From Hoyosella altamirensis (GTDB taxonomy: Bacteria > Actinomycetota > Actinomycetes > Mycobacteriales > Mycobacteriaceae): 64,000 nucleotides of DNA. Numbering within the stretch: position 1 is the first letter of the stretch; the number at the start of each line of letters is the position of its first letter. Position numbers and translations under genes: made by a program. The DNA lies in the NCBI RefSeq assembly GCF_014191505.1, contig NZ_JACHWS010000001.1, positions 930,001 to 994,000 on the forward strand, read 5' to 3'. The notes under the pieces were generated by a model. The model saw only the letters and a program-made list of their open reading frames with translations. It searched no databases and was not told the origin of the DNA. Below, in pieces: positions 25,267 to 35,687 of this stretch.

Positions 25267-26610
25267 ATGGCAGCCCCTGGGCGGGAGGATGCGCTGATCG
25301 CGCGGCTCGACCGCATTCCTGTCTGGCCTTATGGCAACCGGCTACTGATCGTGATCGGTGCTGGATACTTCTTCGCCTACTTTGACGTCGTAACAATCGG
25401 GCTCGCTCTGCCTGTCATCAGTGAGCAGTTCGGCGTCTCCAGTAGAGTCGCTGCCCTCGCAGTCACCAGCAGTCTCATCGGGTACATCCTCGGCGCGTTC
25501 ATCGACAGCCGCATAGCGGACACCCGCGGTCGGCGCGCGAGCATGATGATCTCCGTGTGCCTGTTTACCTTCGGCACACTCGCTGCTGCCGCGAGTCCCG
25601 GAATCGCATGGCTGATCGCTTTCCGATTCATCGCCGGTATGGGTATTGGGGCGGAGATCGCGGCCGTCACCACCTACGTGGGTGAACTGGCTCCCGAGAA
25701 GCTGCGCGGACGCGTGACGTGCATCGTTGGCGTGATGGCGTTCGCGGGCTTCGCCCTGGTCCCAGTGATCGGACGATTCCTGATCCCCGCGTTCGACGCA
25801 GGCTGGCGGGTGCTTTTCGTCATCGGCGCGGCAGGCGGCCTGACGATCGCGGTGCTGCGCCGGGAGATGCCGGCGTCCGCGCGCTGGCTGCTGGTGCGCG
25901 GCCGCGTCGATGAAGCTGAGCACGCGATCGCGCGGGCCGAAGAACGGGCCCGCGCTGTTACGGGCCGGGACCTGCCGGAACCGCTCCCGGCCCCCGTAGT
26001 GCAAAAAGAGCGAGCAGGGTTGCTGCGCCCGCCCTACGTGTGGCTTATGGTTCTGTTCACGGTGATCTGGACGGTGTACTACATCGGCAATTATGGATGG
26101 CTTACCCTCGCGCCCACACTGCTGACTAACCACGGTTTCAGCCTGACGTCGAGTCTCACCTTCCTGATCGTCACCGGAACCGGTTTCGTGGCGGGGGCGT
26201 TGTTAGCGACTGGCCTCGCGGACCGGTTCGATCGGCGTATGACAACCGCTGTGGGTGCGGCGGCGTGGGCAGCGGCGCTGCTTGCTATCGGCCTCATCCA
26301 CGGTGCTGCGTCGGTGATGTTCTTCGGGTTCGTCGCCTCTGCAACTATCGGCTTCCTGATTCCACTCCTCTACACGTACACGGCCGAACAGTTCCCGCCT
26401 CAGTTCCGCGCTACCGGGGTGGCGGTGACTGATGGAGTGGGGCACCTGGGTGGCGCGGCGGCGCCATTGGTGGTGCTGACTGCCTCTGAACTATGGGGCT
26501 TCACGGGGGCTTTCATCGTCATGGCGGCCACGGGGGTTGTCACTGCGGTTCTGCTTCTCGTGGTCTCGAGTTGGCGCCGGGAGCGGCAGATGGCAGTTCG
26601 CCCCACATAA
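25267..26610 (+). CDS. Major facilitator superfamily transporter
   Basis: This 447-residue permease has twelve predicted helices. The loop between helices 2 and 3 reads DSRIADTRGRRAS, the MFS signature, and FRFIAGMGIGAEIAAVTTYVGEL resembles the sugar/metabolite:H+ symporter branch. A charged central loop (about residues 215-250) separates the halves. Similarity to MHS and sugar-acid permeases is general, so the substrate cannot be named. The start is ATG 25267. The adjacent O-methyltransferase gene begins 34 bases downstream and may be cotranscribed. Confidence 0.92.
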   Translation: MAAPGREDALIARLDRIPVWPYGNRLLIVIGAGYFFAYFDVVTIGLALPVISEQFGVSSRVAALAVTSSLIGYILGAFIDSRIADTRGRRASMMISVCLFTFGTLAAAASPGIAWLIAFRFIAGMGIGAEIAAVTTYVGELAPEKLRGRVTCIVGVMAFAGFALVPVIGRFLIPAFDAGWRVLFVIGAAGGLTIAVLRREMPASARWLLVRGRVDEAEHAIARAEERARAVTGRDLPEPLPAPVVQKERAGLLRPPYVWLMVLFTVIWTVYYIGNYGWLTLAPTLLTNHGFSLTSSLTFLIVTGTGFVAGALLATGLADRFDRRMTTAVGAAAWAAALLAIGLIHGAASVMFFGFVASATIGFLIPLLYTYTAEQFPPQFRATGVAVTDGVGHLGGAAAPLVVLTASELWGFTGAFIVMAATGVVTAVLLLVVSSWRRERQMAVRPT

Positions 26611-26644
26611 TGGAGGTGATGCCCGCGCCGACAGGGAGGTATTT

Positions 26645-27742
26645 GTGGACCTAGCTGGACTGCCATGGTTCCCACCTGTTCGTGTTGTGCGGGCTGTCGA
26701 GACCGTCCGGAGCGGGCTGATAAAGCTCACCCAGCTGATCGCACCTTCGCCGGTAAACGTCCTCGAACTGGCGACCGGAAGTTGGGTCACGCAGGCGGTT
26801 TACACCGCTACCAAACTCGGTATTCCGGACGCTCTCGCGGGCGGGCCGCTCACTGCTGAAGAGGTTGCGGAGAAGGTCGGCGCGAACTCCGATGGAACGC
26901 AGCGACTGCTGCGCGCGCTCGCCGCGAAGTCGGTCTTCCGCGAAGGCAGCGATGGTCGTTTCGAACTGACGGCGATGGGACAGTCGCTGCGCTCCGATGC
27001 AGCGGATTCGGTTCGTCCGCTTGTACTCATGATCGGGCATCCTGCGCACTGGGAACACTGGGGCGGCCTCTTGTATTCGGTGCAGACGGGAAAGTCGAGT
27101 CTTGAGCAGATCAGAGGGTTGAGTGCATTCGACTACTTCGAGGAGGATGAGGAAGTCGCGCAGGTCTTCAACGACGCGATGACGGTCACGTCCGAGATGG
27201 TCATCGGACCCGTCCTCGCTGCCTACGACTTCAAGAAATATCGCACGGTCGTCGATGTGGGGGGAGGCCATGGACGGCTCCTCGCCGCGATCTTGCAACA
27301 GTCGCCACGCTCGCGCGGGGTTCTATTCGAACTGCCGACAGTGCTGCCAGGCGCATGGGACTTGTTCGTCGACGCAGGTGTCGCCGACCGCGCGGAGGCT
27401 GTCGGAGGCTCGTTCTTCGAGTCAGTTCCTGCTGACGGTGATGCGTACGTTCTGAAGAACATCGTGCACGACTGGCCAGAAGAACAGGCCATCGAAATCC
27501 TTCGCAATGTGCGCGCCGCGATGCGCGACGATGGGCGGGTTCTGCTGATCGAAGCTGTCATTCCAGAGGGAAACGGTGAGCACGTCAGCAAGTGGCTGAA
27601 CCTCGAAATGCTCATCCAGACAGGCGGACGAGAACGAACCGTCGGCCAATATTCCGAACTGCTTGAACACGCCGGGCTCAGACTGAACCGGGTAGTTCCC
27701 ACGATCGGACCAGCATCACTGATCGAAGCGATTGCGCGATGA
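26645..27742 (+). CDS. SAM-dependent O-methyltransferase (COMT/hydroxyneurosporene methyltransferase-like)
   Basis: This 365-residue protein starts at GTG 26645, preceded by GGGAGG. It has an N-terminal winged-helix dimerisation region (QAVYTATKLGIPDALAGG, RLLRALAAKSVFRE). The Rossmann SAM motif is VVDVGGGHGRLLAAIL, and the KNIVHDWPEEQAIEIL segment holds the His used as base in plant-type O-methyltransferases. Relatives methylate phenolic or carotenoid hydroxyls in secondary metabolism. It stands just after the MFS permease and has no other biosynthetic neighbours, so the methyl acceptor is unknown. Confidence 0.92.
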   Translation: MDLAGLPWFPPVRVVRAVETVRSGLIKLTQLIAPSPVNVLELATGSWVTQAVYTATKLGIPDALAGGPLTAEEVAEKVGANSDGTQRLLRALAAKSVFREGSDGRFELTAMGQSLRSDAADSVRPLVLMIGHPAHWEHWGGLLYSVQTGKSSLEQIRGLSAFDYFEEDEEVAQVFNDAMTVTSEMVIGPVLAAYDFKKYRTVVDVGGGHGRLLAAILQQSPRSRGVLFELPTVLPGAWDLFVDAGVADRAEAVGGSFFESVPADGDAYVLKNIVHDWPEEQAIEILRNVRAAMRDDGRVLLIEAVIPEGNGEHVSKWLNLEMLIQTGGRERTVGQYSELLEHAGLRLNRVVPTIGPASLIEAIAR

Positions 27743-27779
27743 GCTGAAAGTCAAGTAGAGACTTCTGCCGTGATAGCTG

Positions 27780-27813
27780 TCACACTGCAAAAGGCGGATC
27801 ATAGACAGTGTGA
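27780..27813. promoter_or_regulatory. Inverted repeat ahead of the amino-acid dehydrogenase gene
   Basis: TCACACTG (27780-27787) and CAGTGTGA (27806-27813) are perfect 8-bp complements with 18 bases between, about 70 bases before the GTG start at 27883. It could be an operator or a weak terminator of the preceding methyltransferase transcript; there is no T-run. Confidence 0.35.
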
Positions 27814-27882
27814 GCCGTTATACAAATATGCGCGATCGCAGCCACAAGCACGCGATCGTCCAGACAAAATGGAGGCACTACA

Positions 27883-28974
27883 GTGACTCGAGGTGTGTTC
27901 GAACGCCAGACCGGTCATGAGCAGGTCATTTTCTGTAATGACGCGGAATCCGGTTTGAAGGCGATTATCGGGATTTACTCCACGGCGCTTGGTCCCGCGC
28001 TCGGCGGTACGCGGTTCTACCCGTACTCGTCTGAAGAAGATGCGCTGACCGACGTGCTGAATCTGTCGAAGGGCATGGCCTACAAGAATGCGCTCGCTGG
28101 GCTTCCGCTCGGCGGCGGCAAGGCTGTGATCATCGGTGACCCGCAGCTGCACAAAACTGAGACGTTGCTCCGTGCGTACGGGCGGTTCGTCGAATCTCTG
28201 GGGGGACGCTACATCACCGCGTGTGATGTGGGCACCTACGTGACGGACATGGACACCATCGGTGAGCAAACCCAGTTTGTGACGGGCCGCTCGCCTCAGC
28301 ACGGTGGCTCCGGGGATTCGTCCGTCATGACATCGTATGGCGTCTACCAGGGTATGCGCGCGAGCGCAGAATACCTGTGGGGCAACGCTTCGCTTGCGGG
28401 GCGCCGCGTCGGAGTGGCGGGCGTGGGGAAGGTCGGGCGCCTGCTCGTCGACTACCTCCTGCATGAGAAAGCGACTGTCACCATCACCGACGTCAGTCCC
28501 GTGGCTGTCGACCGCGTCAAGCAGGCGCACCCTGAGGTGTCGGTCGTCGACGACACCGAAGCCCTCATCACGTCCGGCCTGGATATTTACGCGCCGTGCG
28601 CGCTGGGTGGTGCGCTCAACGACGACACTGTGGCCGTCTTGACCGCGAAGATCGTGTGTGGGGCCGCGAACAATCAGCTCGCGCATGCGGGGATTGAAGA
28701 CGTTCTCGCGGCACGGGGCATCCTCTATGCACCTGACTACCTCGTGAACGCGGGCGGTGTCGTGATGGTGGAAGATGAGCTGCACGGATTCGATTTCGAC
28801 CGGGCGAAGCGCAAGGTGGGCACAATCTTCCACACCACGAAGGAAGTATTCACCTTGGCCGCCGCAGAGGGTGTTCCGGCAGCGATTGCCGCAGACCAGA
28901 TCGCCGAGCGACGGATGATGCACGCGGCAGGCGCTGGTTACTGGCCCCGGGCAGCGGAACTCGCCGCTCACTAG
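27883..28974 (+). CDS. Leucine/valine/phenylalanine-type amino-acid dehydrogenase
   Basis: This 363-residue protein starts at GTG after GGAGG. It oxidatively deaminates a hydrophobic L-amino acid with NAD+. The substrate motif GPALGGTRF is at residues 37-45, the catalytic lysines lie at Lys68 (YKNALAGL) and Lys80 (LGGGKAV), and Asp115 is in ACDVGTYV. A Rossmann domain with [12 protein letters not shown] follows. The length and order match valine/leucine dehydrogenase of actinobacteria; phenylalanine dehydrogenase cannot be excluded. The product would feed branched-chain 2-oxo acids to lipid synthesis or catabolism. Confidence 0.93.
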   Translation: MTRGVFERQTGHEQVIFCNDAESGLKAIIGIYSTALGPALGGTRFYPYSSEEDALTDVLNLSKGMAYKNALAGLPLGGGKAVIIGDPQLHKTETLLRAYGRFVESLGGRYITACDVGTYVTDMDTIGEQTQFVTGRSPQHGGSGDSSVMTSYGVYQGMRASAEYLWGNASLAGRRVGVAGVGKVGRLLVDYLLHEKATVTITDVSPVAVDRVKQAHPEVSVVDDTEALITSGLDIYAPCALGGALNDDTVAVLTAKIVCGAANNQLAHAGIEDVLAARGILYAPDYLVNAGGVVMVEDELHGFDFDRAKRKVGTIFHTTKEVFTLAAAEGVPAAIAADQIAERRMMHAAGAGYWPRAAELAAH

Positions 28975-28993
28975 GCGACCGTACGATCGAGGC

Positions 28994-29740
28994 ATGGCTG
29001 CCTCCGACGAACCGGACTGGCCGCGCCGTGCGGAAAGCGCGGGCACACTGCGCGCCGTCGACGACCTGGTCGTGCGATGTCGCGCGTGCCCGCGGCTGGT
29101 CGAATGGCGCGAGAAGGTGGGACGCGAAAAGCGTAAGAGTTTCGCGCACTGGACGTATTGGTCGCGTGCGGTCCCCAGCTTCGGTGACTCGGAGGCCGCT
29201 GTGATCGTTGTCGGGCTCGCCCCGGCGGCGCACGGCGGCAACCGGACCGGGCGGATGTTCACCGGCGATCAGAGCGGCGATGTGCTTTACGCTGCTCTGC
29301 ACCGGACCGGGTTCGCCAATCAGCCCACTTCAACACACTCGGGTGATGGGATGGTGCTGACAGGAGTGCGTCTCGTCGCGCCAGTCCACTGTGCGCCGCC
29401 GGAGAACAAACCCACCCCTGAGGAGCGGAATCGCTGCGCTCCGTTTCTCGCGCGCGAACTGGACCTCCTCGCACCAACTCTGCGGGTGGCGGTAGTGCTG
29501 GGTGGTTTCGGCTGGCAGGCGCTGCTAACGAATCTGGCGGGGACAGGCTGGCAGATTCCCCGCCCCCGGCCCAAGTTCGGTCATGGCGCTGACGCGCGAG
29601 TCACCCACCCAGATGGACGCCGGCTCACTCTTGTTGGCTGCTACCACCCCAGCCAGCACAACACTTTCACTGGGCGTCTGACGCCGGACATGATCGACAC
29701 CGTCCTGCGGCGAGCTAGGAGTTTGGCTGAAATCGATTAG
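28994..29740 (+). CDS. Family 5 uracil-DNA glycosylase (UdgB-like)
   Basis: This 248-residue DNA-repair enzyme removes uracil and other deaminated bases. Motif 1 is GLAPAAHGGNRTGR at residues 74-87, lacking the polar catalytic Asp/Asn of family 1 as expected for family 5. Motif 2 is CYHPSQHNTFTGRLT. Four cysteines for a 4Fe-4S cluster are visible: Cys29 and Cys32 (CRAC), one in PVHCAPP and one in NRCAPF. It starts 19 bases after the dehydrogenase stop and may share its transcript. The length agrees with mycobacterial UdgB. Confidence 0.92.
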   Translation: MAASDEPDWPRRAESAGTLRAVDDLVVRCRACPRLVEWREKVGREKRKSFAHWTYWSRAVPSFGDSEAAVIVVGLAPAAHGGNRTGRMFTGDQSGDVLYAALHRTGFANQPTSTHSGDGMVLTGVRLVAPVHCAPPENKPTPEERNRCAPFLARELDLLAPTLRVAVVLGGFGWQALLTNLAGTGWQIPRPRPKFGHGADARVTHPDGRRLTLVGCYHPSQHNTFTGRLTPDMIDTVLRRARSLAEID

Positions 29741-29827
29741 CGCTGCCCGCAAGCTCCAGACAGGGGAGTAATCCCACGCTATCGTGGTTGTGAGCTAGAT
29801 CACACACTTTCGATGTGGGGGTGCCCG

Positions 29828-31231
<1,404 letters not shown>

Positions 31232-31239
31232 GTGGCCTT

Positions 31240-31911
31240 ATGCTTCCTCTCAGCGACTCACTGCGCTCAGCAGCGGACGGAATTTGGCAGGCCCAGCACA
31301 ATCACCCCTTTGTTCGAGGTCTCGGCGACGGATCTTTGGACCCTGCTGCCTTTCGCCTCTGGATCCGTCAGGACTACCTGTTCCTCATCGAATATTCCCG
31401 TTTGTGCGCACTCGCAGCTGCGCGGGCACCTGATCTCGAGACGATGAGACGCTTCGCCGAATTGCTTCACGAGACCTTGCACGTCGAAATGGGTTTGCAC
31501 CGCTCCTACTGCACGGAACTCGGTATCACCGAGGCAGACCTGGAACGTGAAGAAATGGCTCCCACTACACAGGGTTACACGGATTTTCTGCTTCGCAGCG
31601 CGGCGGTGGGTGATTTTGCTGAGCTTCTCGCTGCTCTGCTGCCGTGCATGTGGGGGTTCAGCGAAATCGGGACTCGGCTGGCGGAGGCCGGTTTGCCGCA
31701 GAACGAAGGGTATGCGAAATGGATAAGCATGTATTCGTCCCGCGAGTTCACCGACCTTGTGGTGTGGCTTCGTGAGTTGACCAACGAGATCGGTGCGGAG
31801 CTTTCGGGCGCGGCGATGGAGCGGGTCAGAGATGCCTTCATGATCAGCAGTCGTTACGAACTGGCGTTCTGGGAAATGGCGTGGACCCACCAGGAGTGGC
31901 CCGCCCAATAG
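31240..31911 (+). CDS. tenA: TenA/thiaminase II family protein
   Basis: This 223-residue all-helical protein fits TenA, which hydrolyses aminopyrimidine breakdown products of thiamine for salvage. The catalytic Cys lies in LLPCMWGFSEIG, and the ELLHETLHVEM and YEYSRLCALA-like (EYSRLCALAA) segments supply pocket acids. I chose the ATG at 31240; a TTG at 31228 overlapping the malic enzyme stop has its purine run too close. It is cotranscribed with the malic enzyme, an unexpected partner. No thiamine biosynthesis genes or TPP riboswitch are seen here. Confidence 0.9.
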   Translation: MLPLSDSLRSAADGIWQAQHNHPFVRGLGDGSLDPAAFRLWIRQDYLFLIEYSRLCALAAARAPDLETMRRFAELLHETLHVEMGLHRSYCTELGITEADLEREEMAPTTQGYTDFLLRSAAVGDFAELLAALLPCMWGFSEIGTRLAEAGLPQNEGYAKWISMYSSREFTDLVVWLRELTNEIGAELSGAAMERVRDAFMISSRYELAFWEMAWTHQEWPAQ

Positions 31912-31924
31912 GGGAGACGAAGTT

Positions 31925-32872
31925 TCAGGTGGTGAGCTCCGTTGGGACGGCAATCACGTCCACCATCGCGTCGCCACGCAGGACGGTGACGGGCAGCGCG
32001 AGGCCAATTGCCTCACCGAACAACTGCCGCTGAATGTCCTGCGCGCTGCTGACGGGCTCACGGGCCACGGTGAGCAGCAGGTCACCACGTTTCAGTCCGG
32101 CAGCGTCCGCGGGGCCGCCTGACAGTACTTCGACGAGCCGGAGTGCTTCACTGCGGCCAATACGTTCCGCGAGTGGCGCTGGGACGGGCGTCGGGGAGCC
32201 AATGATCCCGAGGTAGGCGCGACGCACCCTGCCCTCACCAAGAAGGGTGCTGATGATGCGCTGTGTCGTTGAATTGATCGGCACAGCCATACCAAGGCCG
32301 ATGCCCGCGACAGCGGTATTTATGCCGACCACCTCGCCTGCCGCGTTCGCTAGTGCACCACCGGAGTTGCCAGGGTTGAGCGCGGCATCGGTCTGGATCA
32401 CATCTTCGATGACGCGCGTAGCGCGCCCATCGCGAGCGGGGAGGGACCGGCCGAGCGCGCTGACCACACCAGCCGTGACGGAACCGGACAGGCCGAGCGG
32501 ACTGCCCACAGCGACGACGAGTTCACCGACAACCAGCGCGTCGGCATCTCCCAGCATCGCCGCGGGCGGGCCAGCGCCACGCGTCCGGATGACGGCCAGG
32601 TCGGAAAGTCTGTCTGCGCCGACGACCTCGAACTGCTGCTCGGTGCCATCCGCGGAGACTGCTTTGCCACCCGACTCCCGTCCGATGACGTGCGCATTGG
32701 TGAGCAGGAAACCGTCATCAGTGAACGCGACCGCGGATCCGCCGCCGTGACGGAGGCTAATGCTTGCGACATGTGGCGTGAGCGTGCGCGCGACGGCTAC
32801 GACGATCTGGGAATACGCGTCCAGTGGGCGCTGGCTGGGCCCTTGGGGCTCCATAAAAGGATCGAGTGGCAT
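31925..32872 (-). CDS. Trypsin-like serine protease with C-terminal PDZ domain (HtrA/DegP-like)
   Basis: This 315-residue protein starts at ATG 32872 (GAGG upstream). The catalytic triad is His61 (LLTNAHV), Asp91 (LSDLAVI) and Ser170 (PGNSGGAL). A PDZ domain follows from about residue 215, with LVEVLSGGPADAAGLKRGDLLLTV. No signal peptide or membrane helix is visible with this start. A longer in-frame reading to 32953 adds 27 residues without one either, so it may act in the cytoplasm, unlike most HtrA proteins. It is convergent with tenA, 13 bases apart. Confidence 0.9.
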   Translation of the reverse strand: MPLDPFMEPQGPSQRPLDAYSQIVVAVARTLTPHVASISLRHGGGSAVAFTDDGFLLTNAHVIGRESGGKAVSADGTEQQFEVVGADRLSDLAVIRTRGAGPPAAMLGDADALVVGELVVAVGSPLGLSGSVTAGVVSALGRSLPARDGRATRVIEDVIQTDAALNPGNSGGALANAAGEVVGINTAVAGIGLGMAVPINSTTQRIISTLLGEGRVRRAYLGIIGSPTPVPAPLAERIGRSEALRLVEVLSGGPADAAGLKRGDLLLTVAREPVSSAQDIQRQLFGEAIGLALPVTVLRGDAMVDVIAVPTELTT

Positions 32873-33001
32873 GACGACCTCGCGCGCTGCTGAATTCACA
32901 CCTGATACCCAACAGTGCGCCCGGTCCGGCGATTTCGCCACAATAATCGCCATCGGCGAAACCTGTGAGCCAAGCTGAGCGCGCGGGTCGCATACTCTCC
33001 G

Positions 33002-33268
33002 CTACGTGACTTCTGATTCTGCGCTGGCGTGCTCGTCGCTGACTGCTTGTGGCGCTTCTGTGGGCGCGTCTGCGGGGGCCTCTTCTGGGACGACAGCGAC
33101 CCCTAGTTGCTCCTCGACGGTGTCCGCGGCTTGGTGGATTTTGTCGCTGTACTTGCCGCCAGTGGTCTTGTCGATGGTTTCCTCGACACGATCGATTACT
33201 GCCCGGACCTTCTCGGGATTCTTCTGAACGAGTCCCTTGGCCTTGTTGATCAAGTTCGTCAGTACCAT
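33002..33268 (-). CDS. MT0933-like small protein (antitoxin family), copy 1
   Basis: This 88-residue protein starts after GAGGAGG. It matches the MT0933/Rv0909-type antitoxin family: KNPEK at residues 16-20, TTGGKYSDKI at 35-44 and VEEQLGV at 51-57. An acidic, proline- and alanine-rich tail follows. In M. tuberculosis the family member is paired with an SRPBCC-like partner; no such partner is adjacent here. A paralogue with the same motif positions lies at 37381-37650. Whether it is an antitoxin here is open; a stand-alone stress-linked role is possible. Confidence 0.82.
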   Translation of the reverse strand: MVLTNLINKAKGLVQKNPEKVRAVIDRVEETIDKTTGGKYSDKIHQAADTVEEQLGVAVVPEEAPADAPTEAPQAVSDEHASAESEVT

Positions 33269-33554
33269 TGCTACCTCCTCAAGGGGTGCGGTGCGCGCCG
33301 GAAATAGCTTCCGGACTGGCCCGATCCCACGGTACTGACGGATTGTTGCTCGGGCTGAGCCCGGCCGTTACGGCAGAATTAGCAGTTGATGAAGTGGTTA
33401 CGCTCACTTGGCGAAAGCGCGTATTTCGCCGTTAACCGAACGAATCCGCGAAAATTGATAACAACATCTCGCATTTACATGACTTTCGATTTTGTCAAGC
33501 GTAGATTGGTGTCAGCGTTATACAAGCGTCTAAGTCTCAACGGGGAGGCCAGCG

Positions 33555-35015
33555 ATGAGTACGCTCATGAATCCGAAGAACATCAAACATGCGGTTGCCC
33601 GCCACAAGCCCACGATCGCGACGCTGCCAGGCACCCGCCTGCTTGCGGACACACTGGAACATCATCATCGGCGCGCAGAGCCATTCGCGACGCCACCCGC
33701 AGACAGCGGACTGAAACCCGTTCTCGGCGATGCGGGGCTGCCGGTACTAGGGCACACGTTTGAACTCATGCGCCTCGGCCCCGAGTACCAATTGCGCCGA
33801 TATAACGAGCTCGGCCCCGTTTCGTGGGCGAACATCTTCGGACGGCGCGGTGTCGCCATCGCCGGACCTGAAGCGACACAAGCGGTCTTGGTGAACCGCG
33901 ACAACACCTACACACAGGGCGGCTGGCGTTATCTGATCGACGCCTTCTTCCATAGAGGACTGATGCTCCTCGACGCCGACGAGCACCGATATCACCGCCG
34001 CATTATGCAGGCGGCGTTCACGAAGGAACGGCTCGAAGGCTATGTTTCCGTGGCCGACGAGGTCGTCGACGATCAGGTATGGAAGTTCACGCGCGGCGGT
34101 GATGTCGAGCTTTATCCGACGCTCAAACAGCTCACACTCGAAGTGGCGACGCGCGTCTTCATGGACGCGGGAGAAAAAAGTGACGACGTCGTCGCAAAAC
34201 TGAACGATGCGTTTATCGCCTCTGTCAGAGGTGGCACCGCGATCGTGCGGTACCCCGTGCCAGGCGGACGCTGGGCGCGCGGCCTGCGCGGGCGCCGCAC
34301 ACTCGAAACCTACTTCCGCGAACACCTGCCCGCTAAACGGCGTGAGAATTCACGAGATTTGTTCGCGGCGCTCTGTCACGCGACGTCGGAGGACGGCGAG
34401 ACGTTTAGCGACGACGACATCGTCAACCACATGATCTTTCTGATGATGGCTGCGCATGACACCGCAACCATCACCGCGACCGCGACGGCGTACCACCTCG
34501 CGAAGCACCCGGAGTGGCAAGGGAAAGTCCGTGCGGAAGTGGCCGCCCACGATGGTCCAGTATCTCCGTCCTACCTCGACGGACTGACGACTCTCGACAA
34601 CGTGATCTCCGAATCACTGCGGCTCGTGGCGCCAGTGCCAGCGTTCATACGCGAAACCACGAAAGACACTGAAATACTCGGGTTCTACATTCCTAAGGGA
34701 ACGTTCTTGCTCGTCGATCCGTGGGTGAATCACTTGCTGCCGGAGTACTGGACGGAGCCAACGCGCTTCGACCCCGAGCGTTTTGCCCCGCATCGTCGTG
34801 AAGACAAGCAGCATCCCTTCCTGTTCGTGCCATTCGGTGGGGGAGCGCACCGTTGCATCGGCATGAAGTTCGGAATGCTCGAAGTGAAAACGATCCTGCA
34901 CTACCTGCTGCGTACGTACCGTCTCGATTTGAAGCCAGGATACGACGTTCACTGGGACACAAGCTCATTGCCATTCCCGACGGACGGACTGCCTATCACC
35001 CTAACCAGAATCTGA
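33555..35015 (+). CDS. Cytochrome P450, CYP136-like
   Basis: This 486-residue P450 has MMAAHDTAT in the I-helix, the ESLR pair of the K-helix, FDPERFAPHR, and the haem loop FVPFGGGAHRCIGMKFG with ligand Cys434. The N-terminal SGLKPVLGDAGLPVLGH and FFHRGLMLLDADEHRYHRR segments resemble, from memory, M. tuberculosis CYP136. No N-terminal membrane anchor is apparent. The ATG is preceded by GGGGAGG. No ferredoxin or reductase gene is adjacent, so redox partners come from elsewhere. The substrate is unknown; family neighbours include sterol-like P450s. Confidence 0.92.
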   Translation: MSTLMNPKNIKHAVARHKPTIATLPGTRLLADTLEHHHRRAEPFATPPADSGLKPVLGDAGLPVLGHTFELMRLGPEYQLRRYNELGPVSWANIFGRRGVAIAGPEATQAVLVNRDNTYTQGGWRYLIDAFFHRGLMLLDADEHRYHRRIMQAAFTKERLEGYVSVADEVVDDQVWKFTRGGDVELYPTLKQLTLEVATRVFMDAGEKSDDVVAKLNDAFIASVRGGTAIVRYPVPGGRWARGLRGRRTLETYFREHLPAKRRENSRDLFAALCHATSEDGETFSDDDIVNHMIFLMMAAHDTATITATATAYHLAKHPEWQGKVRAEVAAHDGPVSPSYLDGLTTLDNVISESLRLVAPVPAFIRETTKDTEILGFYIPKGTFLLVDPWVNHLLPEYWTEPTRFDPERFAPHRREDKQHPFLFVPFGGGAHRCIGMKFGMLEVKTILHYLLRTYRLDLKPGYDVHWDTSSLPFPTDGLPITLTRI

Positions 35016-35024
35016 TCGGGCTGG

Positions 35025-35687
35025 TCAGGGCCAGGGCAGGGGTTCGGCGCCGCGGGCACGGAGGAGGTGCTCCATGACCGCGGTTTCCTGGCTCTGTTCC
35101 TTGATCATGCTGGTGGCCAGGCGCTGAACGACCGGGACCGAAGCGTGCTGCGCCGCATACCCAGCCATGTCGATGCCGCCCTGGTGGTGGCGAATCATCA
35201 GTTGCAGGAACTGCACTTCCGCGTCCGTACCATCGGACTGCCTCAACGCATCGACTTCCTGCCAGCTCGCCATACCAGGCATGGGAGGTTCTGTCGCGTC
35301 ACGGCCGCCATGGCCCGCATGCTCGTGCTTGTCGTCGTGGTCCATCCACGCCATCGGTTCGCTCGAGGCCAGTGGCTGATCGAGGAGTTCCAGCCAGCCT
35401 GTCATCATCCCGATTTCCTGTGTCTGGCTGGTCCGGATCTGTGTGCATAGTGAGACCAGCATCGGGTCGATATCGTCACCGAGTGCGTTGCACAGTTCTA
35501 CCGCCTGCAGATGGTGTATTGCCATGTCCTGGGAGAACCCAACTTCGACTTGCCCGAACGCGTGCGGCACCGCGCTGTCTGCTGCGGGTTCCGCCCGTGG
35601 TTCCGTTCGGGGCCAGAAGAATCCCGCGGCAAAACCACCCGCGAGCAAGACGAGAGCCACGATGAGCACCAAAGCGCGAGACCTCAT
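35025..35687 (-). CDS. DUF305 membrane-anchored protein
   Basis: This 220-residue protein starts at ATG 35687, overlapping the upstream gene's stop (ATGA). A membrane segment, ALVLIVALVLLAGGFAAGFF, at residues 4-23 anchors an exported domain. DUF305 has ferritin-like helical repeats with paired histidines: FSQDMAIHHLQAVEL and LQLMIRHHQGGIDMA. A His/Asp-rich insert (DHDDKHEHAGHGG) lies between them and is a plausible metal-binding stretch. The family is often found with copper or redox genes. Cotranscription with a secreted LVIVD propeller suggests they work together in the envelope. Confidence 0.88.
   Translation of the reverse strand: MRSRALVLIVALVLLAGGFAAGFFWPRTEPRAEPAADSAVPHAFGQVEVGFSQDMAIHHLQAVELCNALGDDIDPMLVSLCTQIRTSQTQEIGMMTGWLELLDQPLASSEPMAWMDHDDKHEHAGHGGRDATEPPMPGMASWQEVDALRQSDGTDAEVQFLQLMIRHHQGGIDMAGYAAQHASVPVVQRLATSMIKEQSQETAVMEHLLRARGAEPLPWP

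Noticed and set aside
27799-29262. A 487-codon minus-strand open frame over the amino-acid dehydrogenase and uracil-DNA glycosylase genes
   Set aside because: It is a shadow of two clear plus-strand genes; His/Arg-rich composition and no recognisable domain.
33002-33268. Treating the SRPBCC gene at 20117 as the toxin partner of the MT0933-like proteins
   Set aside because: It is 13 kb away, coupled to ArsR, and SRPBCC domains are too widespread for the link to mean anything without more evidence.
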